Of a stretch of DNA of 64,000 nt, positions 51,059 to 60,891 are shown one piece after another. Made by a program: the position numbers and the translations under genes. Position 1 is the first letter of the stretch. Each line of letters begins with the position of its first letter. The stretch covers positions 434,001 through 498,000 of the forward strand of contig NZ_BMMB01000001.1 of assembly GCF_014645615.1 (NCBI RefSeq). The letters run 5' to 3'. The notes below the pieces were generated by a model. It was not told the origin of the DNA. It did not search any database and saw only the letters and a list, made by a program, of their open reading frames with translations. The stretch comes from Paenibacillus hunanensis. GTDB lineage: Bacteria; Bacillota; Bacilli; Paenibacillales; Paenibacillaceae.

Positions 51059-51478
51059 TTACTTCCGCATCTGCAAGGCACCAGCAGCACCAAGCACCAG
51101 CCCATACAGCACATGCCCGCTCAGCCAGTACATATAAGCCTGCCAGTCCTGCAACGCAGGCACACGATCAGACAGCATCGTTAGTGGGAAAAATAATAAC
51201 GATGAGGCGAAGCCAAGCGTCAATCCTGCCAGCCACGGATGCTGCCAGCGTGTGATCCACCATCGGAAAAGAACACCAAGCACGAGGGCAACCACCAGAT
51301 GCAGCGCAAATTCTAACCATTCAGGCAAGCGTGGTGGCAATAACGGAATAAAATCAATATTCAACAATAATGTGTACACAAGTGATCCGGTGCGGTACTG
51401 AATCCATTTCAATACAAGCCCGAGCACGATGCCGCTGATCAATCCAGCTAGCAATCCCTGTCTAATAATCGTACGCAA
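51059..51478 (-). CDS. Four-helix membrane protein
   Basis: This is a 139-residue integral membrane protein with about four helices (GLLAGLISGIVLGLVLKW, FALHLVVALVLGVLFRWW, WLAGLTLGFASSLLFFPL, YWLSGHVLYGLVLGAAGAL). TTG 51,478 is chosen because AGGAGG stands 8 bases upstream; the longer frame to 51,559 lacks a ribosome site. It resembles uncharacterised YqhR/YagU-like Bacillales membrane proteins, but the family is not certain. It is divergent from the transketolase gene. Confidence 0.65.
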   Translation of the reverse strand: MRTIIRQGLLAGLISGIVLGLVLKWIQYRTGSLVYTLLLNIDFIPLLPPRLPEWLEFALHLVVALVLGVLFRWWITRWQHPWLAGLTLGFASSLLFFPLTMLSDRVPALQDWQAYMYWLSGHVLYGLVLGAAGALQMRK

Positions 51479-51715
51479 AATACAGTCCTCCTCTTTTCGT
51501 ATAGGGGATATTGGGTATAAATACAGTGGAACAAAATAACGATATGGTAAACTGTCCAAACTAGTGTTACAATGGACAAAGGGTTAATAAGTCAAATTGA
51601 AAGACTCAAGGGACATATTTCATTTGAGAGGTATTCAAACGGAATAGACGATCTTGTTTCAAATGAAATAAGAGCCGAGCACCTCGCTTTACCAAGAAGA
51701 ATGAGGAGGATTAAC

Positions 51716-53773
51716 ATGACTGACAAGAAACAAGAGCAAGAACAAAGCATCTCCAAATCCGAAAACTCTAACGTGGACAATCTTTCGATTTCCACAATTC
51801 GTACGCTTTCTATCGACGCAATCGAGAAAGCTAATTCTGGACACCCTGGTATGCCAATGGGCTCCGCGCCAATGGGTTACCAATTGTTCGCTAAAACAAT
51901 GACACACAATCCGGCGAACCCAACCTGGGTAAACCGCGATCGTTTCGTGCTGTCCGCAGGTCACGGCTCCATGCTATTGTACAGCCTGCTGCATCTGTCC
52001 GGCTACGGTCTGGAAATGGACGAAATCAAAAACTTCCGTCAATGGGGAAGTAAAACTCCAGGTCACCCTGAATTTGGTCACACTGCTGGTGTAGATGCAA
52101 CAACTGGCCCACTGGGTCAAGGTGTAGCGATGGCAGTAGGTATGGCAATCGCTGAAGCACATCTGGCAGCTACTTATAATAAAGGCAACGCTAACGTAAT
52201 CGACCACTTCACTTATGCAATCTGTGGTGATGGCGATATGATGGAAGGCGTAGCGAGTGAAGCTGCTTCTATGGCAGGTCACATGAAACTGGGCAAACTG
52301 ATCATGCTGTACGATTCAAACGACATCACACTGGACGGTAAAGCAGGTCTGTCCTTCTCTGAAAATGTAGAAGATCGTTATAAAGCATACGGCTGGCAAG
52401 TACTGCGCGTAGAAGACGGTAACGATCTGCCTGCAATCGAAGCGGCACTGGCAGAAGCGAAAGCTGACACTTCCCGTCCAACACTGATCGAAGTGAAAAC
52501 AGTGATCGGTTATGGTAGCCCGAACAAACAAGGTATCGGCGGTCACGGCGGTACGCACGGTTCTCCACTGGGCTCCGCAGAAGCGAAGCTGACAAAAGAA
52601 TTCTATCAGTGGACATATGAAGAAGATTTCTACGTACCAGAAGAAGTACGCGAGCATTTTGCAAAAGTAAAAGCACGCGGCGTAGAAGCCAACAAAGCAT
52701 GGGACGACATGTTCGCTCAATACAAAAAAGAAAATCCAGAACTGGCTGCTCAATTTGAGTCTGCATTCTCTGGTAACCTGGCTGATGGCTGGGATAAAGA
52801 ACTACCATTCTACAGCACAGAAGACAAAGCGGTATCGACACGCGTAGCTTCTGGTAATGCACTGAATGGTCTGATCAACGGTGTTCCTCAGCTGGCAGGC
52901 GGTTCTGCTGACCTGGAGAGCTCCACAATGACTCACCTGAAAGGTCTGGACAACTTTACACCAGATACTCGTGCTGGCCGTAACATTTACTTCGGCGTTC
53001 GCGAATTCGCGATGGCTGGTGCAATGAACGGTATTGCTCTGCACGGCGGTATCAAAGTATTCGGCGGTACGTTCTTCGTATTTACCGACTATCTGCGTCC
53101 AGCTGTACGTCTGGCTGCTCTGATGGGTCTGCCTGTAACGTATGTACTGACTCACGACAGTATCGCTGTTGGTGAAGACGGTCCTACACACGAACCAATC
53201 GAGCAACTGGCTTCTCTTCGCATCATTCCAGGTCTGACTACAATCCGTCCTGCGGATGGTAACGAGACTTCGGCTGCATGGGCACACGCTGTTGAAAACA
53301 AAGGCGGTCCAATCGCACTCGTGCTGACTCGTCAAAACCTGCCAATTCTGGCTGGTACAACAGAAGGCGTACGCGAAAACATCAAAAAAGGTGCTTACGT
53401 GGTATCCGATGCTAAAGCGGGTCAACCAGTAGCACAACTGATCGCAACAGGCTCCGAGGTTCAACTGGCTGTTAAAGCACAGGAAGCTCTTGCTGCGGAA
53501 GGTATCGAAGTTCGCGTTATCAGCATGCCAAGCTGGGAACTGTTCGAAAAACAAGATCAAGCATACCGTGATTCCGTTCTGTTGCCAGATGTGAAACCAC
53601 GTCTTGCAATCGAAATGGCTCAAACCTTCGGTTGGGAGCGTTATGTGGGCGATAAAGGCGCAATCCTGGGTATTACTACCTTCGGTGCTTCCGCTCCTGG
53701 CGACCGCGTAATCGCTGAGTACGGCTTCACTGTAGATAACGTTGTACAAAAAGTAAAAGGTCTGCTGTCCTAA
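51716..53773 (+). CDS. tkt: Transketolase
   Basis: This 685-residue thiamine-diphosphate enzyme of the pentose phosphate pathway moves two-carbon units between ketose and aldose phosphates. Features: [17 protein letters not shown] (~43-59), [24 protein letters not shown], the ThDP motif [19 protein letters not shown]...ND (~165-190), and the C-terminal domain [20 protein letters not shown] with catalytic Glu, [19 protein letters not shown] and TGSEV. ATG 51716 follows GAGGAGG. The frame is open upstream to ATG 51572, but that region has no ribosome site. Codon use is strongly biased, as in highly expressed genes. Confidence 0.97.
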   Translation: MTDKKQEQEQSISKSENSNVDNLSISTIRTLSIDAIEKANSGHPGMPMGSAPMGYQLFAKTMTHNPANPTWVNRDRFVLSAGHGSMLLYSLLHLSGYGLEMDEIKNFRQWGSKTPGHPEFGHTAGVDATTGPLGQGVAMAVGMAIAEAHLAATYNKGNANVIDHFTYAICGDGDMMEGVASEAASMAGHMKLGKLIMLYDSNDITLDGKAGLSFSENVEDRYKAYGWQVLRVEDGNDLPAIEAALAEAKADTSRPTLIEVKTVIGYGSPNKQGIGGHGGTHGSPLGSAEAKLTKEFYQWTYEEDFYVPEEVREHFAKVKARGVEANKAWDDMFAQYKKENPELAAQFESAFSGNLADGWDKELPFYSTEDKAVSTRVASGNALNGLINGVPQLAGGSADLESSTMTHLKGLDNFTPDTRAGRNIYFGVREFAMAGAMNGIALHGGIKVFGGTFFVFTDYLRPAVRLAALMGLPVTYVLTHDSIAVGEDGPTHEPIEQLASLRIIPGLTTIRPADGNETSAAWAHAVENKGGPIALVLTRQNLPILAGTTEGVRENIKKGAYVVSDAKAGQPVAQLIATGSEVQLAVKAQEALAAEGIEVRVISMPSWELFEKQDQAYRDSVLLPDVKPRLAIEMAQTFGWERYVGDKGAILGITTFGASAPGDRVIAEYGFTVDNVVQKVKGLLS

Positions 53774-53823
53774 GCTTTTTGGAACACGTATAGAATAAAT
53801 TGCTTACAAGGTGCAGAGGTGGC

Positions 53824-53848
53824 CAAGCGCCGCCCCTGCGCTTTTTTC
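53824..53848 (+). terminator. Terminator of tkt
   Basis: AAGCGC-CGCCCCT-GCGCTT followed by TTTTCT. Confidence 0.65.
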
Positions 53849-53958
53849 TGATATATTTCAGAGCGATTGTAGATTAGATGGCAGCGCGAGGTTGTAAAAT
53901 TGCTGCTGTCACAATGCTGAAGGTAATGCCATTACACATGCAGGGAGCGGAATGACGA

Positions 53959-54270
53959 ATGAGCCAATTCGAAAATGTAACTGTAATTAAGCAAGCAAAT
54001 GTATACTATGATGGCAAGGTAACGAGCAGAACCGTATTGTTGCCGGATGGAAGCAAAGTGACGCTGGGCATTATGCTGCCAGGCTCGTATGAGTTTGGTA
54101 CAGATCAGCATGAAACGATGGAGATTCTGGCAGGTAAGCTATCCGTTCTGTTACCAGGTAGCGAGGAATGGCTGCACATCGATGGTACAGCTACATTTGA
54201 GGTGCCAGCCAATACACGCTTCAAGCTGGAGATCAGCACAGTTACCGACTATTGCTGCTCGTATTCCTGA
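53959..54270 (+). CDS. ppnP: Pyrimidine/purine nucleoside phosphorylase (PpnP/DUF1255)
   Basis: This is a 103-residue cupin-like protein. [56 protein letters not shown] and the end [18 protein letters not shown] match the DUF1255 family, shown in E. coli to be a broad nucleoside phosphorylase. The length is typical. GAGCGGAATGACGA precedes the ATG; the ribosome site GGGAG is 12 bases away. It would salvage nucleosides to bases and ribose-1-phosphate, a pentose phosphate input that fits its place beside tkt. Confidence 0.92.
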   Translation: MSQFENVTVIKQANVYYDGKVTSRTVLLPDGSKVTLGIMLPGSYEFGTDQHETMEILAGKLSVLLPGSEEWLHIDGTATFEVPANTRFKLEISTVTDYCCSYS

Positions 54271-54805
54271 TCGATCCTACTGGTTAGCTATAACATAAGT
54301 CATTGGTCATGGCAGATGGACTGGATTATACTGACGTCTGGCTAGCATCTTCGTATGCGAGAATGACTTGTATGGTGGCATTCTAGTTTTGGAAACCGGA
54401 TAATCCGGGTAAACATATCGGTGTGTGCTACATGTATACATGGCATGGGTCTGTGTTCCGACATCCAGAACATTTCCGCTCCGCTGGATACAGACCAATC
54501 AAGCTTGTCGATTAATGCATGGATTTGCATGGCGTAAAAGAAGAGGCTGTCCGGTCACGACGTATGCAGCCTGCTATGACGCTATATACGAGTGAATGGT
54601 CATTATGCCTGACGCTTAATGGAAGTACAGATGTGATGCGTTATCGGCATCCTGCGTGCATCGGCTTGCATTGATGCGTGCATCGCGTCATACTTAACAT
54701 TGGGTTTGCCTCGCACAGCCAGTTAGAAAGTGATGAGCTGGCTGCCGAGGGTACGGTGCAGCAAGGTGCTGCATACAGAATGAATTTATGGGAGGGTATT
54801 GAATT
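54271..54805. other. Intergenic region before pgi
   Basis: There is no convincing gene. It contains CATCG/TGCATG-rich short repeats (54,640-54,690). It presumably holds the pgi promoter; no clear -35/-10 pair stands out. Confidence 0.4.
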
Positions 54806-56161
54806 ATGTCTAAAAAAGTGAAATTTGACTACAGCAAAGCTCTTTCTTTTGTTGCTCAACATGAAGTGGATTACTTCGCTGAGCCGATTCGCCTTGCACA
54901 TGAGCAGCTTCACAACGGTACAGGTGCAGGCTCTGACTACCTGGGCTGGATCGATCTGCCGAACAGCTATGACAAAGATGAGTTCGCTCGCATTCAAAAA
55001 GCAGCGGCGAAAATCCAGAGCGACTCCGATGTACTGATCGTAATCGGTATCGGCGGCTCTTACCTGGGTGCGCGCGCAGCGATTGAAATGCTGAGCCATT
55101 CCTTCTACAACGTACTGCCAAAAGACAAACGCAAAACACCAGAAATCTACTTCGCAGGTAACAACATCAGCTCCACTTATGTGAACCATCTGCTGGAAGC
55201 GATCGAAGGTAAGGATTTCTCGGTTAACGTTATTTCCAAATCCGGCACAACAACCGAGCCAGCAATTGCATTCCGTATTTTCCGCGCTGAGCTGGAGAAA
55301 AAATACGGTAAAGAAGAAGCAAGAAAACGCATCTATGCGACAACAGATCGTGCAAAAGGCGCACTGAAAACACTGGCGGATGCAGAAGGCTACGAGAGCT
55401 TTATCATCCCTGATGATGTAGGTGGACGCTACTCCGTACTGACTCCTGTAGGTCTATTGCCAATCGCGGCAGCGGGCATCAACATTCAGGAAATGATGGA
55501 CGGCGCAGCAGCGGCAGCCAAAGAATACAGCAATCCAAATGTTGCTGAAAATGAAAGCTACCAGTACGCAGCGGTACGTAACGCACTGCACCGTAAAGGT
55601 AAAGCGATCGAAATTCTCGTCAACTACGAGCCATCCCTGCACTTCGTATCCGAATGGTGGAAACAGTTGTACGGCGAGAGTGAAGGTAAAGACTTCAAGG
55701 GTATCTTCCCAGCAGCGGTTGATTTCTCGACTGACCTGCACTCCATGGGTCAATTCATTCAGGATGGTAGCCGTAACATCTTCGAAACTGTGATTCAGGT
55801 TGAAGAAGTGGCAAGTCATATTACGATTGAAGAAGATCCAGAGGATCTAGATGGTCTGAACTTCCTGGCTGGCAAAACGCTGGACTTTGTTAACAAAAAA
55901 GCATTCCAGGGCACATTGCTAGCACACACTGACGGACAGGTGCCTAACCTGATCGTTAACATTCCAGACCAAACGCCATATTCCTTCGGCTATCTCGTCT
56001 ACTTCTTCGAGAAAGCCTGCGGCATCAGCGGTTACCTGTCTGGCGTGAACCCATTTGACCAGGAAGGCGTAGAAGCTTACAAAAAGAACATGTTTGCTCT
56101 GCTGGGCAAACCGGGCTTTGAAAAGCAAAAAGCGGAGCTGGAAGCACGTCTTTCCGAATAA
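54806..56161 (+). CDS. pgi: Glucose-6-phosphate isomerase
   Basis: This 451-residue enzyme interconverts glucose-6-phosphate and fructose-6-phosphate in glycolysis. The length matches the short Firmicute form. Conserved segments: [16 protein letters not shown] (~74-89), [19 protein letters not shown] (signature 1, ~141-159), [19 protein letters not shown] (~207-225), [49 protein letters not shown] (~270-318), and [32 protein letters not shown] near the end. GGGAGGG stands 12 bases before the ATG. Codon use is biased as in tkt, pointing to high expression. Confidence 0.97.
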   Translation: MSKKVKFDYSKALSFVAQHEVDYFAEPIRLAHEQLHNGTGAGSDYLGWIDLPNSYDKDEFARIQKAAAKIQSDSDVLIVIGIGGSYLGARAAIEMLSHSFYNVLPKDKRKTPEIYFAGNNISSTYVNHLLEAIEGKDFSVNVISKSGTTTEPAIAFRIFRAELEKKYGKEEARKRIYATTDRAKGALKTLADAEGYESFIIPDDVGGRYSVLTPVGLLPIAAAGINIQEMMDGAAAAAKEYSNPNVAENESYQYAAVRNALHRKGKAIEILVNYEPSLHFVSEWWKQLYGESEGKDFKGIFPAAVDFSTDLHSMGQFIQDGSRNIFETVIQVEEVASHITIEEDPEDLDGLNFLAGKTLDFVNKKAFQGTLLAHTDGQVPNLIVNIPDQTPYSFGYLVYFFEKACGISGYLSGVNPFDQEGVEAYKKNMFALLGKPGFEKQKAELEARLSE

Positions 56162-56256
56162 TCCAGCGAGCATTTGTTTGAATTTGCGGAAGAAGCTTCT
56201 GTAAAGGTCTTTTCGACAGAGCTACTTTTGATGTAAAATAGGATAAACTTCACGAG

Positions 56257-56299
56257 GAAAGCAGTTCTCTGACCGGAGTGTCGGGGGGCTGCTTTCTTG
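56257..56299 (+). terminator. Terminator of pgi
   Basis: GAAAGCAG pairs with CTGCTTTC with an inner TCTCTGACCGGAG/GTCGGGGGG part; followed by TTGATA. Moderate. Confidence 0.6.
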
Positions 56300-56463
56300 A
56301 TACCTAAATATGGTGTATGATATCTTTAGTAACTGTGGGAAGACCCTCGGTGCTATCATACCCATATCGTGCAGGCATTTGCTCATGAATATATACTAAT
56401 ACCTATTGTTTGTTCTGCCTCATACGATCGGCAAGAATGATCTTATACAAGGAAAGGAACATC

Positions 56464-57102
56464 ATGACAACAGACAAGCCAGAACGCTACAAAACGATAC
56501 AGGAAGCCGGCGAAAAAGAGATAGTGATCAAAAAGTCGCGTTTCATCGGTCACTCCAAGCCAGTGGCAACAGAGGAAGAAGCACTCGAGTTTATCGAGAG
56601 CATCAAAAAACAGCATTGGAACGCCACGCATAATTGCTCTGCCTATCTGATCGGCTCGCGCGGAGAGCTTCAGCGTCAGTCCGATGATGGAGAGCCAAGT
56701 GGTACGGCGGGTAAGCCGATTTTGGAGGTGATCAAAAACCAGGGGTTGCAGGATATCGTCATTGTGGTCACTCGTTATTTTGGCGGTATCATGCTAGGTG
56801 CAGGTGGATTGATCCGTGCGTATACGGATGGTGCAGTTGCAGCGATTGAAGCAGGCAAGGCGATCACGCGTGTGCTCCATCAGCAGGTGCGGGTCGAGAT
56901 TGATTATACATGGCTTGGAAAACTGGAAAATGAGCTGCGTAATCGTGATATTCGCATGGGGGAAACGGAATTCACGGACAAGGTCATTTTAAATTGCCTA
57001 CCGGTTGCCAGTGAATCGGACGCATTTGAAGCCTGGATGACCGATCTTACTCAGGGACAATCCGTCATTACACGGGGAGAGCAGCGTTACTTTGCAGAGT
57101 GA
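56464..57102 (+). CDS. YigZ/IMPACT-family protein
   Basis: This is a 212-residue protein. The N-terminal UPF0029/IMPACT domain shows VIKKSRFIGHSKPVATEEEALEFIESIKKQHWNATHNCSAYLIG, QRQSDDGEPSGTAGKPILEVI and DIVIVVTRYFGGIMLGAGGLIRAYTDGA. The C-terminal DUF1949 ferredoxin-like domain begins near 135. The family occurs across bacteria; in E. coli it is YigZ, and the eukaryotic relative IMPACT affects translation control. The biochemical role is unsettled. GGAAAGGAAC precedes ATG 56464; the longer frame to 56410 lacks a ribosome site. Confidence 0.92.
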   Translation: MTTDKPERYKTIQEAGEKEIVIKKSRFIGHSKPVATEEEALEFIESIKKQHWNATHNCSAYLIGSRGELQRQSDDGEPSGTAGKPILEVIKNQGLQDIVIVVTRYFGGIMLGAGGLIRAYTDGAVAAIEAGKAITRVLHQQVRVEIDYTWLGKLENELRNRDIRMGETEFTDKVILNCLPVASESDAFEAWMTDLTQGQSVITRGEQRYFAE

Positions 57103-57302
57103 ACGATCTGTAGGGATTGCAGATCATACCGGATAAGAAGAATCGATGACGTCATGTATCCGCTCATGACCATCATCTGGACTGAAATTGGCAAGCGGGG
57201 TATGCCGTTTTCGAGCTATAGATGGCGAGTATACAGCCATACGTACAGACAGATGATACGGAACGGATCATGCAAAATGCTTGCTTGAAGGGGAATCACA
57301 CT

Positions 57303-57884
57303 ATGGCGCGTAGAGCGGTTGAGCAGGAGTTATCAAGAGAGAGAATTTTGGAAGCCGCTAGGCATCTATTTGTGACAAAAGGATATCGAGCGATATCGAT
57401 GCGAAGTATTGGTCAGCATCTAGGCTACAGCCATGGTTCGCTTTATTATCATTTTAAGGAAAAAGCAGAATTGTTTTATGCGATTGTGATGGAGGACTTT
57501 GATCATCTATGTCAATTGCTGAATCAGGTAAAGGATATGCCAGAGCAAGGGGAGACGAGCAAGGTGGAACGTCTACTGCTGGAATTTATTCGCTTTGGAC
57601 TGAATAATGCGCACCAATATGAGATCATGTTTATGATTCGTGACGAAGAGCTGCTAAGCTATTGTCGTGCTGAGCAAGCACGCTGCTTTGAAGTGTTTGC
57701 TTCGATTGTGAGAGGCAATATGGATCTGAATGAGCATTCGCTGGAAGCAATGCATACCGTGCCATTGAGTTTATTTTTATCGATCCTTGGCTTTATCTCG
57801 TATTATATTCAGGATCGAGTCACGTATGAGGAAGTCGAAGCTGCCGCCAATGCGCATGTTAAAACACTGTGCCGGGTACTGTGA
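57303..57884 (+). CDS. TetR-family transcription regulator
   Basis: This is a 193-residue protein with an N-terminal TetR HTH: RERILEAARHLFVTKGYRAISMRSIGQHLGYSHGSLYYHFKEKAELFYAIV (~12-62). The C-terminal ligand domain is helical (LEFIRFGLNNAHQYEIMFMIRDEEL...) and of the TetR_C_33-like length. ATG 57303 is chosen because GAAGGGG is 10 bases upstream; the in-frame ATG 57222 lacks a site. No drug transporter is adjacent, so the target is unknown. It is probably autoregulated. Confidence 0.92.
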   Translation: MARRAVEQELSRERILEAARHLFVTKGYRAISMRSIGQHLGYSHGSLYYHFKEKAELFYAIVMEDFDHLCQLLNQVKDMPEQGETSKVERLLLEFIRFGLNNAHQYEIMFMIRDEELLSYCRAEQARCFEVFASIVRGNMDLNEHSLEAMHTVPLSLFLSILGFISYYIQDRVTYEEVEAAANAHVKTLCRVL

Positions 57885-58126
57885 GCGAAACGTTGAAGGT
57901 TAGAGGATAACGCCTCTGTTCAGCCTAGCTTTGCTTTACACTCGTTCAGGCATCCCGGTGGGGCAAAATACAGTAGAAGTAAAATCTATAGTGAAAAAGG
58001 ATGTAAACCATGGATGCTGTGCGTCTGCACACTTTAAGACTTTCCCCTGTCAAAACGTTGAATCCCTATAGCGGACGAGGGAGTCAGAGCAAGGATAATC
58101 TTACCGATCACGGTAATCAACATAAA

Positions 58127-58168
58127 AGGCGGCTCACCTGATGACAGAGATCAGGAAGCCGCCTTTTT
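58127..58168. terminator. Rho-independent terminator
   Basis: AAGGCGGCT-CACCTGAT...ATCAGG-AAGCCGCCTT followed by TTT; long stem. Confidence 0.85.
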
Positions 58169-58194
58169 GTGCGCTGTATTCTCAACCTGTTATA

Positions 58195-58366
58195 GCTGTA
58201 TAGACTGTCGATCCTTTTATAAACTAACTATACTTCTATGAACTAACTATACTTTTATGAACTAGCTATAGCTAAACAGAAGGGGATAACTAAAAAGAAA
58301 GTTATCACTAAATAGAAGGCTATAGCTACATAGAACAATTATAGCGATAGAGAACAATTATAGTAC
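58195..58366. repeat. Short interspersed AT-rich repeats
   Basis: TATGAACTAACTATACTT occurs twice with a third degenerate copy. GCTATAGCTA- and AGAACAATTATAG-type words recur. The style is similar to the region at 45.2-45.7 kb. Confidence 0.5.
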
Positions 58367-58368
58367 CC

Positions 58369-58770
58369 TCAGCCTTCCATAATTTTCACTACATATTCAC
58401 GTGTACGTGGCCCATCGAACTCACAGAAATAGATACCCTGCCAGCGTCCTAGCAGCATATGCCCACCATCAATAATGACTGTCTGAGATGGCCCGGTTGT
58501 GATGGACTTGAGGTGTGAGGCTGTATTGCCTTCCATATGGCGATATTTCGGATGCTCCCACGGATAGACCTCATCCAGTCGCATTAATACATCATGCTTT
58601 ACGTCAGGGTCGGCATTTTCATTAATCGCGATCCCTGCTGTCGTATGCGGGCAATAAATAATGACAATTCCGCTTTGAACGCCGCTCCGGCTCACCAGTG
58701 CAGCTACATCTCGTGTAATATCTCTAATTTCATCGCGTTTATGGGTTGAAATTGTGATCGTTTCTAGCAT
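58369..58770 (-). CDS. YjbQ/UPF0047-family protein
   Basis: This is a 133-residue protein. VIIYCPHTTAGIAINENADPDVKHDVLMRLDEVYPW, MEGNTASHLKSITTGPSQTVIIDGGHMLLGRWQGIYFCEFDGPRTREYVVKI is the UPF0047 pattern; conserved His and Glu residues form the putative active site. The family is annotated as secondary thiamine-phosphate synthase because a member can replace ThiE, but its natural role is open. The length is typical. AGGAGGG stands 6 bases before the ATG. Confidence 0.93.
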   Translation of the reverse strand: MLETITISTHKRDEIRDITRDVAALVSRSGVQSGIVIIYCPHTTAGIAINENADPDVKHDVLMRLDEVYPWEHPKYRHMEGNTASHLKSITTGPSQTVIIDGGHMLLGRWQGIYFCEFDGPRTREYVVKIMEG

Positions 58771-59090
58771 CGTATTCCCTCCTGATTGGCTTTTTATCAG
58801 TCTGGTGCTTACACTCGTTGTTCTTGCACAAAATGATCGTCAAATGATCATTTTCGGCCATGATTCTGCTCTTATATTACCCGAATTGGCTATAGCTTGA
58901 ATAGGAAGGTGAAAAAGTAACTGTAACCGATACAGTTTCAGTCATGCTAAACATAATTCCACGGTAGGGTGACAAATGTGTTAAAATCGCCTCTATTCAG
59001 CGGTATAACGGTCATTTTTATCTCAGAAAAGTCTAAATTAGAGCTTTTCGTCGCCACTATTAATCATTTTGGCAAAAAGTTGTGAGGACA

Positions 59091-59120
59091 TTGACGCAAA
59101 TGTGACGATTTTGCTAAAGT
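59091..59120 (+). promoter_or_regulatory. Promoter candidate of cysTWA-sbp
   Basis: TTGACG, an 18-bp spacer and TAAAGT, about 160 bp before cysT. Confidence 0.5.
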
Positions 59121-59141
59121 ATGGCTAAGATTTAAAACCAA

Positions 59142-59157
59142 GTATCCTAATAGGAAA
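59142..59157. promoter_or_regulatory. Palindrome downstream of the cysT promoter
   Basis: TCCTA-A-TAGGA (59145-59155), followed by AATAA, stands ~25 bp after the -10 box. Position and the ATAGGAA word recall Firmicute CymR-type cysteine-control sites. This is a guess. Confidence 0.3.
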
Positions 59158-59277
59158 TAAAGGTTAAATGAAAAGATTCGAACGCATTATACCAAATCAA
59201 TCGATATAATGACTCGGATGCAAGGAACGGAGTACTCGATCTGAACTATCACTGGTCAATGGTAAAGGGGTTATGAC

Positions 59278-60096
59278 GTGAATAATACCTGGATTCGACA
59301 CAAGGGCTGGACATGGGGCTTTCGCACAACTGTATTACTTTATTTTTTGATACTGATCGTACTGCCGATTGCAGGTGTATATGTGAACTCGCTATCGGAT
59401 GGCTGGAGCGCATTTGTACAAAATATCGCTGATCCGATTGCATGGAAGGCGGTGCTGCTCACCTTACAGCTTGCACTAGTGGCAACGGTTATCAATGTGG
59501 CGATCGGGACGATGTCTGCCTGGGTGCTTGTGCGGTATGACTTTCCCGGCAAATCGCTACTGAACAGCATTGTCGATCTACCGTTTGCGCTGCCGACTGC
59601 GGTGGGAGGGCTGATGATTCTCGTGCTGCTCGGGCCGCATAGTGTCGTCGGACGTGCGGCTTCGGCACTTGGACTGGATCTGGTATTTCACCAGCCAGCG
59701 ATTGTCGTGGCGATGGTATTTGTTACATTTCCGTTTGTGATTCGGGCGATTCAGCCGTTGCTGGAGGAGCTGGATACATCGGCAGAAGAAGCATCGTACA
59801 CGCTTGGTGCATCGCGTGCATTGACCTTTTTTCGAGTGATTTTACCAGCGATGCTACCAGGGATTTTGAGTGGAGCGATGCTCGCCTTTTCACGGGCGCT
59901 GGCTGAATTTGGAGCGGTTGTACTGGTCGCTGGTAATATTCCGGGACGAACGCTGACCGCATCGGTGTACATTTTCGGCGAGGTGGAGAGCGATAATGAA
60001 GCAGGGGCGGCAGCCGTCTCTATTCTGCTGCTCACCTTATCCTTCTTAATTCTATGGTTGATTAATCTCGTGCAAACAAGGAGAGCGGACACATGA
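59278..60096 (+). CDS. cysT: Sulfate ABC transporter permease CysT
   Basis: This 272-residue inner-membrane protein has six helices. The EAA loop reads LLEELDTSAEEASYTLGASRALTFFRVILPAMLPGILSGAMLAFSRALAEFGAVVLVAG (~160-220), typical of CysT/CysU. With CysW it forms the channel for sulfate/thiosulfate import driven by CysA. The start GTG 59278 has AAGGGG upstream. The next gene overlaps its stop codon (ATGA), so the two are coupled. Confidence 0.95.
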   Translation: MNNTWIRHKGWTWGFRTTVLLYFLILIVLPIAGVYVNSLSDGWSAFVQNIADPIAWKAVLLTLQLALVATVINVAIGTMSAWVLVRYDFPGKSLLNSIVDLPFALPTAVGGLMILVLLGPHSVVGRAASALGLDLVFHQPAIVVAMVFVTFPFVIRAIQPLLEELDTSAEEASYTLGASRALTFFRVILPAMLPGILSGAMLAFSRALAEFGAVVLVAGNIPGRTLTASVYIFGEVESDNEAGAAAVSILLLTLSFLILWLINLVQTRRADT

Positions 60097-60890
60097 AAAG
60101 ATTATGGATTACGCTCACCTGGCTCGTGTTCAGCATTCTGATTCTGATTCCGCTTGTTGTACTGGCAACAGGTGCCTTTGGTGAAGGCACGAGTGGTTTT
60201 ATAAAGGCACTGGCACGGCCAGAGGCGCTGCATGCACTCAAGATGACCGGCTTGATTGTGCTGGTCGTTACGCTGCTCAATGGACTATTCGGCATTATGA
60301 TGGGCATCTATCTTGTACGTGCGACATGGCTGAGTCGGCGCCTGCGGCAATTGTTTAACAGTATTGTCGATCTGCCTTATGCGGTATCGCCGGTTATCGG
60401 TGGTCTGATGATCGTCTTGCTGCTTGGGCCGGATACGATTGTAGGTGCATTTTTCGAGCAGATTGGCTTTAAGGTAGTATACGCATTTCCGGGTATGGTG
60501 ATTGCCACGCTATTCGTCACTTTTCCGCTTATGGTACGCGAGGTGATGCCTGTACTACAGGAGCTGGGAACCGATCAGGAGCAGGCGGCTTCTACACTGG
60601 GTGCATATAGCTGGAGAACGTTCTGGCAGGTGACCTGGCCATCGATTCGCTGGGCGGTGATCTATGGAACGATTCTGACGGTGGCGCGCTCGCTGGGTGA
60701 GTTCGGCGCCGTGCTGGTTGTGTCCGGTAACATTATTAACAAAACGCAAACGGCGACAACGCTCGTTTATCAGGATATGGAGAACTTCAATGTGACCGCA
60801 GCGAATGGCGTTGCGCTTGTGCTGGCGGTATTCTCAATCGGGCTATTACTGCTCATGGAGCGTGCGAAGAAACGAAAGGAAGTGCATTGA
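60093..60890 (+). CDS. cysW: Sulfate ABC transporter permease CysW
   Basis: This is a 265-residue, six-helix permease. The EAA loop reads VLQELGTDQEQAASTLGAYSWRTFWQVTWPSIRWAVIYGTILTVARSLGEFGAVLVVSG (~153-212). It is the partner of CysT in a heterodimeric channel. It overlaps cysT by 4 bp and is followed by cysA after 1 bp, confirming one operon. Confidence 0.95.
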   Translation: MKRLWITLTWLVFSILILIPLVVLATGAFGEGTSGFIKALARPEALHALKMTGLIVLVVTLLNGLFGIMMGIYLVRATWLSRRLRQLFNSIVDLPYAVSPVIGGLMIVLLLGPDTIVGAFFEQIGFKVVYAFPGMVIATLFVTFPLMVREVMPVLQELGTDQEQAASTLGAYSWRTFWQVTWPSIRWAVIYGTILTVARSLGEFGAVLVVSGNIINKTQTATTLVYQDMENFNVTAANGVALVLAVFSIGLLLLMERAKKRKEVH

Positions 60891-60891
60891 T

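Larger units (their letters stand above)
57885..58368. other. Intergenic region with terminator and short AT repeats
   Basis: A strong hairpin lies at 58,127-58,168. After it, 58,195-58,366 consists of repeated words such as TATGAACTAACTATACTT, AGCTATAGCTA and AGAACAATTATAG. No gene seen. Confidence 0.55.
58771..59277. other. Control region upstream of the sulfate transporter operon
   Basis: It contains divergent promoters for the UPF0047 gene and cysT. A cysT promoter candidate and a palindrome are listed separately. No gene seen. Confidence 0.45.

Noticed and set aside
51572..51715. In-frame 48-codon extension of transketolase to an upstream ATG
   Set aside because: There is no ribosome site before ATG 51572, whereas GAGGAGG precedes 51716. 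The extension lies in the promoter region and transketolases do not carry it.
52802..53749. Long minus-strand open frame inside tkt
   Set aside because: It is a shadow caused by strong codon bias in a highly expressed gene, with no motif or ribosome site.
58195..58366. Possible CRISPR-like array
   Set aside because: The repeated words are short, irregular and overlapping, with no constant spacer length and no cas genes.
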